Source: Rhizomys pruinosus (taxonomy: Eukaryota > Chordata > Mammalia > Rodentia > Spalacidae). Taken from it: a stretch of DNA of 64,000 nucleotides. The notes beneath the pieces were generated by a model. It did no database searches and had not been told where the DNA came from. It saw only the letters and a program-made list of their open reading frames with translations. The DNA is taken from NCBI GenBank assembly GCA_009823505.1, contig VZQC01013997.1, positions 1,138,480 through 1,202,479 on the forward strand. Reading direction: 5' to 3'. Both the position numbers and the translations under genes were made by a program. This document shows, in pieces, positions 10,386 to 20,865 of the stretch. Numbering within the stretch: position 1 is the first letter of the stretch; every line of letters begins with the position of its first letter.

Positions 10386-10764
10386 TCTGAGACCTTGGAA
10401 AGGAAGAGCAGACCTGAAGCAAGTCACTTAACAAAGCCAAGCCCCAACCCCATCCAGTGGAAGGCAGAGCAGCTGACAGATTTCTGCCATTTGCATCTAG
10501 GAAGCAAAATGTTGACATTTGACCTGGATTTTCTATATCCAGTTCCACATAATTTCTAAATAGTTTCACTTACTTTAGTCACTGGCTGACCTCTTAACTA
10601 GAGGAAATATTCCCAGAACTTGAATATATTATCATACTTGCTCTATTTGAATTTTTCATGTCACAGTCTTAGTGCTGACTACCAGTAACTTTCAGTCACA
10701 GCTCCTGAGTAGCTGCCCCTCCATCAGCAGGGGAAAAATGACTCTTTCAGCACATAGAATGTGA
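10386..10764. other. No gene recognised
   Basis: Mixed-composition spacer without clear repeats. Confidence 0.35.
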
Positions 10765-10895
10765 AGCCAGCCAGGATGGTTCAGTCAGGGACCCCAACAT
10801 TTGGGAGGCTGGAACAGGAAACTCACTGCAGTCTTGAGGCAAGCCAGGGCTACAGAGTGAAGTCCAGATCAGCCCGTGCTAGAAAGACATACTGC
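10765..10895 (+). mobile_element. Degenerate B1-like SINE
   Basis: 'gccagccaggatggttcagtc..catttgggaggctgg..gccagggctacagagtg' retains B1 order with many substitutions. Confidence 0.55.
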
Positions 10896-10907
10896 CGCAA
10901 AGAAAGA

Positions 10908-11105
10908 AGGGGACTAGAGAGATGATGCCTTGCTTAAAAGCACTCCTTGCTCTTGAGAAGGGCCTGGATTCAGTTCCCAGCACTCAGTTCTGCGGTCTCA
11001 CAACCGCCCGTAACTCCAACTCCAGGGAATCCAACGCCCTTCTCTAGCCTCCATGGGCCCTTGCACACATGCATACACATAAATGAAAAATAAAAATAAA
11101 TCTTA
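10908..11105 (+). mobile_element. B2/B3 SINE
   Basis: Head 'gggactagagagatgatgcc', 'cagttcccagcactcagttc' and tail 'acacataaatgaaaaataaa'. It sits between two B1-type copies. Confidence 0.78.
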
Positions 11106-11147
11106 ATTTTTTTAAAGGAAAAAAGAAAATAAAAATACAAAATAAAG

Positions 11148-11253
11148 CTGGGTGTGGTGGCACATGCCTTTAATCCCAGTACTTGGGAGGCACAGGTAGG
11201 CCAATCTCTGTGAGTTCAAGGCCAGCCTGGTCTATACAGCAAGTTCCAGGACN
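11148..11253 (+). mobile_element. B1 SINE cut at an ambiguous base
   Basis: Normal B1 start ('agctgggtgtggtggc') breaks off at an N (11253) in 'ttccagga'. The missing 3' half implies a collapsed or misjoined assembly position rather than a natural truncation. Confidence 0.85.
11253..11253. other. Ambiguous base (N) in a B1
   Basis: A lone N at the point where a B1 ends abruptly. A likely collapsed assembly gap. Confidence 0.9.
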
Positions 11254-11440
11254 ATTGGTGAAGCCCTTGCCATTAGTCACAAAGACCTGACTTCAACCCC
11301 CCAGCATGGCAGGGAGCCAGAAGTGGAGGTGCACACTTGTCCCCCTGGCCTGGGGAGGGGGGCTGGGGGGTTCTTGGGTCCATGGCCAGCCTAGCCCACC
11401 CAGTGTGCCCAGCTTCGGTGAGAGCCCTTGTCTCAGAGGC
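11254..11440 (+). mobile_element. B4 SINE, partial
   Basis: 'gacctgacttcaaccccccagcatgg' and 'tgagagcccttgtctcag' fit B4. Its head is missing where the N occurs. Confidence 0.6.
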
Positions 11441-11584
11441 GGAGATGCTTGGTAGTCCCGAGGAAGAAAGCTGAGGTGTCCCGTGTGAGCCGGGCCTGCT
11501 GTGAAGACAAAATGGCTCCGGGCTGCCTTAGTCCCAGAACAGAGCCCACAGTGTCTTTTGTTATTCTTCCTATCTTCCTACTTT

Positions 11585-11967
11585 TATGGTTTGTGTATGT
11601 GCACCTGCATGAATGGTATTTGTTTTTTTTATTTTTATTATTTTTTTGTGTGTGTATTTTTGAGACAGGGTCTCCCTTTAGTCCCAGCTGGCCTGGAGCT
11701 CACTCTGTAGACCAGGCTGGCCTTGAACTCACAAAGATCCGCCTGCCTCTGCCTCCCAAGTGCTAGGATTAAAGGCATGCGCCACCACGCCCGGCCACGA
11801 ATGGTATTTGTGTATGTGTACCTGCACATATGGTATGTGGCGTTCATGAGAGGCCTAAAGGACAACTTGCAGGAATCAGTTCTTTCTCTGTGAGTTTCAG
11901 GGATCAAACTTGGGTCATCAGGCTTAGCTGCAAGCCCCTTTATCCAGTGAGCCATCTTGTGGCCCCC
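11585..11967 (-). mobile_element. B3 SINE, antisense, split by a B1
   Basis: Tail portion before the B1. The body and head 'gggatcaaacttgggtcatcaggcttagctgcaagccc' and 'gtgagccatcttgtggccc' follow it. Confidence 0.7.
11624..11798 (-). mobile_element. B1 SINE, antisense, inside a B3
   Basis: Full B1 with its poly-T start. Exact 13-bp target duplication 'gaatggtatttgt' at 11611-11623 and 11799-11811. Confidence 0.95.
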
Positions 11968-11969
11968 AC

Positions 11970-12096
11970 TGTTGTTGTTGTTGTTGTTTATTGTTGAGAC
12001 AGGGTCTCCCTGTAGCCCCAAGCTGGCCTAGATCTCCCAGAGATCCACCTGTCTCTGAGTGCTGGGATTAAAGGTATGCACCACCATGCCTGCCCC
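11970..12096 (-). mobile_element. B1 SINE, antisense, with (GTT)n tail
   Basis: The tail has become a GTT microsatellite (11970-11988), followed by 'gagacagggtctccctgtagcccc' and 'ccaccatgcctgcc'. Confidence 0.88.
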
Positions 12097-12544
12097 CTAT
12101 GGAAGGTTTTTAAAAGGTTACCCCCTTATCTGCTCTCTTTTTTTAGTAAACGAAGTCATCAGCCTTTCCTGCGGCCTCCGGGTAGGATTACAGCTGACGA
12201 GTAAGAACTCCAGGTCAGAGTTGCAGACGAGGGAGAGATCTTTTTACTCTAAACAAAGGTTATAGTCTTATCTGTGAGAATTTTCAGGAAATTTCAGATT
12301 TCCAGCGGTAAAAAAAGGGAAAGGCTGCAGATGGCCCCGTGTGGCAGACCGCTTAACGTCCTTGTTTGCAATCTCCCTAAATAGGAGCATTGTATCCGTG
12401 TGGGCTACTGCCAGGATGAATGTTTCTGATGGTTGGAATTCTTGACTATTGGTGGTGGAGTCCTTAAGCAGACTCTGGGGGTGAAGGGCTAATTTCCTGG
12501 CCCTTGCAGGCAGCTCTCCTCTCTCTGTCTCTCTCCAACAGGAT
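12097..12544. other. Repeat-free stretch, no gene recognised
   Basis: Single-copy-looking, with mixed composition and a few CpGs (12160-12360). No open frame of note. Confidence 0.4.
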
Positions 12545-12783
12545 ATTTTTAAAATTTTTTTTTTTAATTTATGTGTATGAATGTACTGTCTGCATGCAGG
12601 TCTGTGCACCCGTGTCGTGCAATGCCACGGAGGTCAGAAGAGGGTGTCGGATTCCCCTGGGACTGGAGTTCTCCTGAAATTGGAGTTTCAGACAGTTCTC
12701 AGCCGCTGTGGGTGCTGGGGATCGAACCCGGGTCCTCTGTAAGAGCAGTCAGCGCTCTTAACAGCTAGGCCATCTCTCCAACC
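12545..12783 (-). mobile_element. B2 SINE, antisense, duplicated-segment subfamily
   Basis: Carries 'gggactggagttctcctgaaattggagt' and the head 'aacagctaggccatctctcc'. Full length with a T-rich tail at 12549-12575. Confidence 0.92.
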
Positions 12784-13084
12784 CCTTAGTTTTAATTTTT
12801 TAAGCATAATTTTTAAACTCAGTGTGTTTCTCCAGTGCATCTCCATACAGCTTGGGTTTTATGTTGTCAAACAATAGATTTGATCATTTGTCATAATAAT
12901 TTGATCAGCTTTGGCAACAAAATTACCAATAGTTGCTTAGAAATCAAAGCAAAGACAACCTATAATTTCAACCAAAGTTCCACTTCAACCAGGTGTTTAT
13001 TCATTTCTTTGGAGAATGACCAAATTAATGTTTAAATACTAAATACATTTTCTTAATAAATTCTTTGTGAGGAAAGAACTTTCT
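12784..13084. other. AT-rich spacer
   Basis: Several homopolymer-like A/T stretches. No gene or confident repeat. Confidence 0.35.
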
Positions 13085-13485
13085 GATTAGGACAGAAGTA
13101 GTCCAGGGTGTACTCAGCACGGTCCCTTCCTGCTGAGTCCTCCCTAGGAAACGCCCTGTAGCATCTACCTAGTCACACTAAAATCCTTATCGCCAACTAG
13201 GGAGCCTCATTCAAGACGGAGCTCAGCAGTGAGATTCCATGGAGCTCTCTGTTCCAAAAATTAATTTGGGGCAAGTAGACCTTTTAATAAGTTTCTTTAA
13301 ACAGTGTTTTAAAGTGTCTTCAGCAATAGGGTATTGCCTGCAAATTCTGGGAGCAACAAAGGCCAGGGCCATAGCTTAGATCACTTTGGGAGTCTTTTGG
13401 ACTATGTTTGCCAACTACTCGAAGGGAGGATTCCTTTGCCTGGTACTGAGTTTTGTTGTTGTTGTTGTGGCTAAATAGCCTATGG

Positions 13486-13531
<46 letters not shown>

Positions 13532-13800
13532 CTTATATATGTATTTTTAAGCAAGGTTCTAAAATACTCCATTTCCCTGTGGCGTTTTTAGACATCCTGG
13601 TTGCTAGTCTTTCCTTCCGCCTTCTCTCTCCTCCTTTTCCTGTCCCCCTCTTGACCCTTGTGTCCTATTTTCTTCCTCTCTGGACCTCTTCCCTCCCCCT
13701 TCCCCTCCCCACTCTCCCTTTCTCCCTCCCCCTTCCCACATGGTTTCTTCCTCCCTTCCTGGCTTCTGCTGTTATTTACTAAAATTGTCAATAAAAAAGC
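13085..13800 (-). mobile_element. LINE-1 (Lx-like) 3' UTR fragment, antisense
   Basis: 'gtcttcagcaatagggtattgcctgcaaattctgg', 'ttgccaactactcgaagggagg' and the C/T-rich stretch 13610-13740 follow the reverse of an old rodent L1 3' UTR. A CA microsatellite interrupts it. Confidence 0.55.
13489..13529. repeat. (CA)20 microsatellite
   Basis: Uninterrupted dinucleotide run. The long cysteine/valine and histidine/threonine frames over it are artefacts. Confidence 0.98.
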
Positions 13801-13966
13801 AAGTTTAGTTCTATAATTCAGGGGCCTGATTTCATCTCTCTCAGCATTTTATTTGTATATAATTGATCATCATTTACCCAAAATATCTTTATTATAAGTT
13901 AATAGGTTTTTACAGAGGACACTGCATCTAGATGCATCTCCTCGGACAAAGCTACTGCATTTGTGT

Positions 13967-14273
13967 AATAGATTACACTGGCTGTGGGGGTTTGGGCACA
14001 ACAGCCTGCAAATTGGTTTTACATGAAGGATGCTTGTACTCATGGATTATCACTTATAGCTAAAAAATGAAAAAAAAACTGAGAGAAAGATGCAGGACAG
14101 TTATAGCAGAATGCATGATCTGGGATGGGGTGGGGGTGGGGGGGAAGGGAAAGGGAAATATGCCTGAACTGAATTGGAAAATGATGTATGAAATGCACAA
14201 AGCATCAATAAAAAAAAATGTCAAAAAAAAAACAATTCCCTAGAGATCATGAAAAAAAAAATAGGTTACACTG
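13967..14273 (+). mobile_element. L1-tail insertion with extra 3' sequence
   Basis: The insert (13981-14259) is bounded by 'aata[g]attacactg'-type repeats (13967-13980; 14260-14273; one mismatch). It holds an L1-type 3' end (G-rich tract 14121-14140, 'aagcatcaataaaa') plus about 33 bp of unrelated sequence and a second poly-A. It shares its 5' body with 17.85 kb. Confidence 0.82.
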
Positions 14274-14689
14274 ATGCAATTCCCAGAACCAGCTATCTTG
14301 AGCGTCCAAATGTTTGTATTCATTAAGCACCATTTGACACCTTTTTGCCACCAGGAGACAGATTTACCAGGTTTTCTCCATAAAGAAGAAGCAGACCACT
14401 CCTTCTTCCTTTCTCTTTATAAGGTGCAAGCCCTTTATGCCTCTTGGCAGTTAACCATGTTCTGAGTAGGCGACATTCTGCTTCTCAGGGTAACATATAA
14501 ATGCATGTGATAAATGAACGGCTCTAATTTGAATTATTGGTAGTCCTGGAGGAGAGCCAGGGCTTCACTGTCATGATACCGGAAGGCTTTAAGGAAACAG
14601 TAGTGGTGCCCGTCACCTGCTTTCAAGTATTGTGTGTGTATATAATACACATATTTGATGTTAGACTATTAAAAATGTGGAGTGATTGG
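14274..14689. other. No gene recognised
   Basis: Spacer with a short TG/TA alternation at 14632-14652. The 63-codon frame at 14274 looks like chance. Confidence 0.35.
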
Positions 14690-15040
14690 GGGTAGAGAGT
14701 TGGCTCAGAAGTCAAGAATTCATAATGCAGGCTGAGCATAGTGGCACAGGCCTTTAATCCCAATACTCAAGAGGCAGAGCAGGTCTGTGAGTTTGAGGCC
14801 AGCATGGGCTATGTAATGAGTTCCAGGCCAAGAGGGCTACATGGTAAGACCCTGTCTCAAAAACAGTGTGGGCTGCTCTCCCAGAGGACGCAGGTTCCAT
14901 TCCCAGCAGCCACATGTGGTGGCTCACTACCACCTCCAGAGTAGCTGACACCTCTGGACTCCACAGATACATGCCATATGTGTACAAACCCTCACACAAC
15001 CTCCTCCATGCACAGTTTAAAAAGTAAGACAAATCTTCAT
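14690..15040 (+). mobile_element. B3 SINE, split by a B1
   Basis: Head 'gtagagagttggctcagaag' before the B1. The remainder 'cagaggacgcaggttccattcccagcagccacatg' follows it. Confidence 0.72.
14730..14867 (+). mobile_element. B1 SINE inside a B3
   Basis: 'gctgagcatagtggcacagg' to 'agaccctgtctcaaaaac', moderately diverged. Confidence 0.85.
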
Positions 15041-15175
15041 CCAAGCATGGTGCCCCAACTTTAATACTGATACTCTGGAGGCTGAGGCAGGCAGAGCACT
15101 TTGGGTTTGAGGCCAGCCTGGTCTACTTAGTGAGATCCTGCTTCAAAAGAAAAAAAAAAGAAAAAATATATGGAG
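15041..15175 (+). mobile_element. Diverged B1 SINE
   Basis: 'gaggctgaggcaggcagagc', 'gaggccagcctggtctacttagtgaga' and an A-rich tail (15147-15170). The B1 start is altered. Confidence 0.75.
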
Positions 15176-15481
15176 TAGTATGACCTACAGAATACAAGAA
15201 ATCTCAGCAGAATTGTCCACCTTTTCCATGAGAGAAGTCTGGTGGCTGTCCAGATGGTAGCCCCAACTCTGGCCCCCTTGATGGGGACTAAGGAGGCCTG
15301 TTGCTGAGGGAGACTGATATTCCCTAGAGAAAAACCTGTGGTCTGCTTCCACATGCAGAGGCAAGCTCTGACTTCTTCTGGCCCTTGGTTCTCAACTTCT
15401 TTAGAGGCATTTCTCCAAACAGCACATATTCAGAGTGCAGTCCCCATTGTTGGGGTGGGGCTAGCCCACAGGGCTGGGGAT
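15176..15481. other. Single-copy flank of an L1 insertion
   Basis: No gene. It forms the left flank and ends with the first copy of the L1 target duplication. Confidence 0.4.
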
Positions 15482-16529
15482 AGAAACAGGCAAAAAGGGG
15501 AGATCTCCCAAGACCACCAGAAGCACAGAATATATAAACTACTCAAAAAACAAAGAAGAAAGAAAACAAATGACCCACTCAATAGATGGAGCAAAGAGCT
15601 GAACAGAGACTTCACAAGTGAGGAATTAGAGATGGCTGAGAAACATCTTAAGAAGTGTTCAACATCACTAATCATTAAGGAAATGCAAATCAAAACCACT
15701 TTAATATAAGATCTTACTCCAATAAGACTGGCTAGGATCAAGAAAACAAATGATATCAAGTGCTGGAGAGGCTGTGGGGAAAGGGGAACACTCATCCACT
15801 GCTGGTGGGAATGTAAACTCGTACAGCCACTATGGAAAGCAGTGTGGAGAACCCTTGGAAGACTAGGAATGAACTTGCCACCCGACCCAGCCATACCACT
15901 CCTGGGCATGTACCCTCAAGACTCATCTTACTGCAGAGATACATGCACAGCCATGTTTATTGCAGCTCTCTTCACAATAGCAAGGAGCTGGAACCAACCC
16001 AAATGCCCCTCAACTGACGAGTGGATAGAGAAAATGTTATACATCTACACAATGGAGTTCTATGCAGCAGTAAAGAAAGATGACATCATGAGCTTTTCAG
16101 TAAAATGGCTGGAGCTAGAGGACATCATGCTGAGTGAAGTAACACAGTCCCGGAAAAACAAACGACGAATGGTATCCCTCACCTGTGGATGCTAGCGCCA
16201 ATTACCTAGTTGTAAGTATTTCTTGTGCACGGCCCCTTGAGCTTTTGTCCAAGCAGTTGGGAGTGATGCATATTGGAAACAACAACAACAACAACAGAAA
16301 GGACTGCATCAAAGAACTGACCGAAACAGTGAACTTCTGCTCAAAACAGTCAACTTCCACATGGAGAATATTGAGAAAGACTGAGAAAGAGATGAAAAAG
16401 CATGTTTGGCAGAATGCATGAGCTCTGGTGGGGTGGGGGGATAGGGTGGGGGACACGGGTCTAGATTTGATAATCTCGTACAAAATATATATTAAAAAAT
16501 AAAAAATTTAAAAAAAAGAAACAGGCAAA
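15482..16529 (+). mobile_element. 5'-truncated LINE-1 with perfect target duplication
   Basis: The 13-bp repeat 'agaaacaggcaaa' at 15482-15494 and 16517-16529 frames about 1 kb of L1: ORF2 end, 3' UTR with (AAC)6 near 16279, G-rich tract 16425-16451 and A-rich tail. The nick context 'gat|agaaac' fits L1 endonuclease preference. Confidence 0.96.
15498..16194 (+). pseudogene. L1 ORF2 C-terminal remnant
   Basis: Covers roughly the last 230 residues of ORF2. 'NDPLNRWSKELNRDFTSEE' and 'EKHLKKCSTSLIIKEMQIKTT' are read in one frame until a stop at 15707. The C-terminal landmarks '[14 protein letters not shown]' and '[22 protein letters not shown]' come from 15842 on, ending at the natural stop 16192-16194. 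Normal ORF2 is about 1,275 residues. Both catalytic domains are missing and the frame is broken, so it is not functional. Confidence 0.88.
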
Positions 16530-17154
16530 CAGATTCCATATTACAAACTGGACAGACAGGCTCTGTTGCTGGCGGGCAGCAGTCCCATGCCCACTGGGAG
16601 TCTGCCTGCAGTGGGAGAGTGAGCGAGACTTCAGACCTTGAAGACCAGGTAGAGAATGCCATCTACATCTCCGCATGCGCCTTTCTTGTCCAGAGCTCAG
16701 AGCTAGTCAGATAGATCATCTTTAACGCACAGGATTATTGAGTTCCTGGCACACAATTAAGAGGTCAATGCTGAGTGAGGAGACAGCAGCCCCTGAGGAC
16801 AGAAGGTGGTGTTAGGAAAGCCAGTGCAAGAGAGAAGCAGTGTAAGGAAGCCAACTGCCTTTCTTGAGCTCACCCCCATCACAGCAGGTGGTACTGGGGG
16901 CACACAAATCACCGCAAGGTGGCCATTCGTCAGCTGTCTTTCAAGATCTGATCGTGTGGCGATGTACAAGTGCAATTAATTCATTTCAAGAGTCTTCCAG
17001 CAAGGTAAAATTGTGACTGAAAAGTAAAATAAACACTCTGGTTTGAAGATTTCCCTAAATCGCCTGGTCTGTCTCCCATTCACTTGGCAGAATTCAGTTT
17101 AAGCTGAAGTTGACCAACTTGTAGCTTCTTAACATCAGAAAGATAAGAGCCTGG
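16530..17154. other. No gene recognised
   Basis: Right flank of the L1. Single-copy-looking sequence with two short frames and no domain. Confidence 0.4.
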
Positions 17155-17466
17155 CAGGTGGCGGAGACTATATGTGTAGAGAGCACTTCCTGAGCAAGTG
17201 GGGTACCTACCCTCAGCACCCACCTAAAAGCCAGGCATGCACTTCAGCCCTCCTGCAGCCCCAGAACCCAGAGGCCAAGACGGAGCTCTGAGCAAGCTGG
17301 TTAACCTCACTAGCCAAAAGGGTGAACTCCGAGTTCAGGAAGAGCGCTCCTCAGCAAACAGAGTAGAGCCACAGAGGAAGCTATTGGACATCTAGAAAGG
17401 CCACACACATGCACGGACCCATACACACATGCACACACTGAACACATAAACACATAAAAAAGATAA
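17155..17466 (+). mobile_element. B4 SINE
   Basis: 'gagcaagtggggtacctaccctcagcacccacc', 'gaactccgagttcaggaagag' and 'cacatgcacggacccatacacacatg' match the long form of B4, including its CA-rich tail. Confidence 0.78.
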
Positions 17467-17467
17467 A

Positions 17468-17934
17468 TCTGGGGGCTAGAGAGATAGCTCAGCAATTAAG
17501 AGTGTGGACTGCTCTTACAGAGGACCCGGGTTCAAGTCCCAGCACCCACATGGCGGCTAAGAAGGATCGAAAGGTTACCCCTGGACAAACTGTCAGCCCA
17601 TGAAAGGAAACAGCCAGAATTGACCAGAGTCCAAGTCAACAGCTCCAGAGAGAGTGGACTGTTTTACTTCTCATCCACCTGTGCCCCTTTTCTAAGCCTA
17701 GGGAACAACCTGCGGAAGAGGGGGCGTGGTAGAATGTAAAGGCTCCGATTGGGGTGAATGGTGAAACTACAGCGATGTAGTCTGGACACTCATTTGATCA
17801 ACTTGATTGAACAAACAACATGTCACCCCCCACTGGATGGTGGGACTGTGGGGGTTTGGACACAACAGCCTGTAGATTGGTTTTGCACGAAGGATGCTTG
17901 TACTCATGGATTATCACTTATAGCTAAAAAAGGA

Positions 17935-17966
<32 letters not shown>

Positions 17967-18240
17967 AACAGAGAAAGATGCAAGACAGTTATGGCAGAAT
18001 ACATGATCTGGGATGGGGTGGGGGTGGGAGGGAAGGGAAAGGGAAAAATGCCTGATCTGAATTGGAAAATGATGTACGAAATGCACAAAGCATCAATAAA
18101 AAAAAAAAAAAGAACCGTCTTTAACGCCAGTTCCAGGGGAATCCGATGCCCTCTTCTGACCTCCACGGCATTGCATGTCATGGGTGCACCAACCTACATG
18201 CAGACAGTACACTCACACACATAAAAAAATAATAAATAAG
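17468..18240 (+). mobile_element. B2 SINE split by a 551-bp retroelement
   Basis: B2 head and body (17468-17557, ending 'ggcggctaagaa') continue at 18109 ('aagaaccgtctttaacgcc') to a tail at 18240. The interruption is in mid-body, giving a clear order of insertion. Confidence 0.9.
17558..18108 (+). mobile_element. Composite retroelement with L1-type 3' end
   Basis: Begins 'ggatcgaaaggttacccc' and ends with a G-rich tract (18011-18032), 'aagcatcaataaaa' and poly-A. The 5' body (17640-17910) matches, in reverse, 38890-39180. The tail matches 14.0, 37.4 and 50.6 kb. It is flanked by only about 5 bp (aagaa) of duplicated B2. Confidence 0.75.
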
Positions 18241-18345
18241 AAAAAAGTTTAAAAAAAAAGATAAATTCCCAGAGTCTGAGTACAGTGGCCATTCCTAATG
18301 CTTAAGGCATTTGGTCTCTTCATAATGACCAGATCAGTAAATTAA

Positions 18346-18349
18346 ATTC

Positions 18350-18401
<52 letters not shown>

Positions 18402-18535
18402 TGAGACAGGGTCTCCCTATAGCCCCAGCTGGGCTGGAACTCACTCTGTAGACCAGTCTGGCCTTGAACTCAGAGATCTGCCTGCCTCTGCCTCCCAAGT
18501 GCTGGGATTAAAGGCATGTGCCACCACACCCAGCA
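18346..18535 (-). mobile_element. B1 SINE, antisense, with GT-expanded tail
   Basis: 10-bp target duplication 'agtaaattaa' (18336-18345, 18536-18545). The poly-T tail has become a (GT)n run. Confidence 0.93.
18352..18398. repeat. (GT)23 microsatellite
   Basis: Pure dinucleotide run located exactly at the B1 tail, so it most likely arose from it. Confidence 0.98.
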
Positions 18536-18666
18536 AGTAAATTAACTTAATATGAAAAGCATATAGTATTATTAGAAATTAGGGTTCTTACTGACAACTG
18601 ATGACTTCTCGGAAGGGAATATTCAATCTCATTAAATGTATCCCTTGGAGCCTAGAGAGTCTGCCA

Positions 18667-18718
18667 TCTATATATCGATATAGATATAGATACATGTGTG
18701 TGTGTGTGTGTGTGTGTT
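18667..18718. repeat. TA/GATA/TG compound microsatellite
   Basis: 'ctatatatcgatatagatatag' followed by about eleven TG units. Confidence 0.9.
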
Positions 18719-18974
18719 ATGGTACTGAAATTTGGCAGGGGTTAAAAAGTAGATGCTGATACAAGCAGGGCTCTAGATATGATCAGATGCACCATACAAT
18801 ATTTGTAAAATGGGAATATTTTTATCAAAAAATATTTAAAAAGAAAAAATAACAATTCATAGTTTCTGAGAGAGGAAGAGTCAATTTTCTTTAAGGATCT
18901 TATGGTTGGTGATTGACCATGAGCATTTGAGGAAAACAAATTAGACTTGATAGGCTTTTAGAAAAAGAAATTCA
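18719..18974. other. No gene recognised
   Basis: AT-rich spacer. Confidence 0.3.
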
Positions 18975-19185
18975 GGGACTGGAGAGATGGCTCCATAATT
19001 AAGAGCAGTGGCTGTTCTTGCAGAGGACCTGGGTTCGACTCCAGCACCCACATGGTGATAAAGAACTCTTCATAACTCCAGCTCCAGGGGAATTCTACAC
19101 CCTCTTCTAACCTTCTTGGGCATTGCACCACATAGGTGTATTTATATACATGCAGGCAATACATTCATACACAAAACTACAGATA
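18975..19185 (+). mobile_element. B2 SINE
   Basis: 'gggactggagagatggctcc' head, 'ctccagctccaggggaattc' body, 'cattcatacacaaaa' tail. A substituted but complete copy. Confidence 0.9.
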
Positions 19186-19204
19186 TTTGAAAATAATAAA
19201 AAAT

Positions 19205-19325
19205 GAAATGGAAACATAGAGGACTCAAAGTCAGGGGAGTGCAAAGTGATGCGGGGACAGGGGAGCTTCTGACTGAGACCAAAATACGTCATATGAAATC
19301 CTTAAAGAATCAATAAAAGTATTAT
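19205..19325 (+). mobile_element. LINE-1 3' terminus fragment
   Basis: 'catatgaaatccttaaagaatcaataaaag' is the usual end of a rodent L1, preceded by a G-rich but eroded tract. Confidence 0.55.
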
Positions 19326-20079
19326 TTTAAACTGGGAACTAAAAAACGGAACTCAGGGCTCTACATAAGCACTCAGATTTGAGATGTAAATTCCAAATTT
19401 GACACCCGACCTCTGGCTCCAACACCAAAGACAGTCTTCTGCAATCCCTTCTCCTGGGTCCTGTTTCCTTGTCTTTGACCACTGCTCACTGCAATTGCCC
19501 TGGGTGCATGTAAACTACTGTGGTGTTCCAGCCCCGTGCAGAGACTGTGAGTCAACTGCCCACTGCGTGCTTCCTTGCTGGTTTCTTCTTTGAAGATCCC
19601 AGTGATCCTGAGGCCGAGTGCTCCCTCCAGGATCATAACTTGATGAAAGGCATGTGGCACTTTGTTTTGACCTGTATGTTCACAATCGTGTCATTTTAAG
19701 GAAGATCGTGAGATTAATATGGTCGCTTCTGTGGAGAAGTCCTAAAAGATTGCATAAAGACTCTGTGAGGAATGGTACACTAATTCCCACATTTATAGGA
19801 AAATGCTCTCAGAAATTATATTGGAAAGCTGTTGGAGTTTTGTTTACCAGCTAATGAACCTTTAAAAACCAATTGTACTATAAATCAAAATCTACCCGGG
19901 AAAGGTGCCTTTCCTGTTCATAATGCCATGGCTCTGTGGGTCAGTTTTGCCATCTCTACCACAAAGTCTTCTGGACAAAACTGGGTTCATTTTGCTGTCA
20001 ATCTTTGCAGTTTTTGTTGTGTTTTGTTACTTTGTTTTGTTGTTGTTGTTTGTTTTGGTTTCTTATTTCTTGATATTTT
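19326..20079. other. Repeat-free stretch, no gene recognised
   Basis: Short frames at 19373-19660 (minus) and 19399-19593 (plus) show no family. T/G-rich low-complexity sequence at 20009-20060. Confidence 0.4.
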
Positions 20080-20198
20080 AGGTTTTTGAAGCTATAGTCA
20101 AACTCTGTAGTTCAGAGCTGGCTTTGAACTTGTGACGATCCTCTGCCTCCACCTCCCAGAGTGCTGGGATCATAGGTTCGAGCCACCACACTTTGGCT
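20080..20198 (-). mobile_element. Old B1, antisense
   Basis: 'ctgtagttcagagctggctttgaacttgtgacgatcctctgcctcc..gtgctgggatcataggttcgagccacca', an early B1 variant. Confidence 0.7.
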
Positions 20199-20599
20199 TC
20201 ACTATGGGCTTTAAGTAAACTGCCTCGTTTGATGGGAATGGGGTGGGCACATCGATTCCTCTTCTCCCCTCAGAGTGACTGTAATCCTCCTTCTCCCTGA
20301 GCCTTCATCCTGTTGTTCCTGGTTGCTAATGTTCTGACTCTCCGTTCCACCCACTGAGATTCCATTTGATAAATATTCATGAGGTGCCCAACATACTCCA
20401 GGTCCTGTGTATGACAGTGGACCTCTAACCATGAGTAGGGCAAGAGTCACCAGTTCTTTCCAGAAGGAGAGACAGAGAATCAACAGAAACAGACAAGAAA
20501 CAGATCCTGGTAAGAGATTAGGTTGACTGGAGTTAGAGTAAACCTGGGAGACTGCACACACCTCTGAGCCCGTCTGTGAGGGCATCTCAGAAAGGAGTA
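20199..20599. other. No gene recognised
   Basis: The minus-strand frame at 20211-20585 (124 codons) has no recognisable domain, start context or neighbouring exon. Confidence 0.35.
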
Positions 20600-20865
20600 A
20601 GGGGTCTCCATCCCATGTGTGGGTGACACCATCTCACGTGCTAGGTCTTATAAGGAACAAAAGAGGAAGTCCCCTCAAACTGTTTCCTGTTCTACTGAGG
20701 TTTGAGGAGTCCCAGCCACATCCTGTGGACTCTACCCTGCTCCTTCCTGTCATGACAGACTGACTCCTTTCCAACTGTGAGCCACAGTCTGGCTTTCCTC
20801 CCTCAAGTTGCTTCCTGTTATGTCTTAGGCAGAGTAATGGAAGCAGGACTAACGCAGTCAGGCTG
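20600..20865 (+). mobile_element. Interspersed rodent repeat, class uncertain
   Basis: 'gggtgacaccatctcacgtgctaggtcttataagg', 'actgtgagccacagtctggctttcctccctcaagttgcttcctgt' and 'gcagagtaatggaagcaggactaacgcag' follow a common medium-copy repeat ending. DNA-transposon or MaLR origin is not settled. Confidence 0.45.

Noticed and set aside
15430..15909. A 159-codon minus-strand frame
   Set aside because: It is the antisense shadow of the L1 ORF2 remnant.
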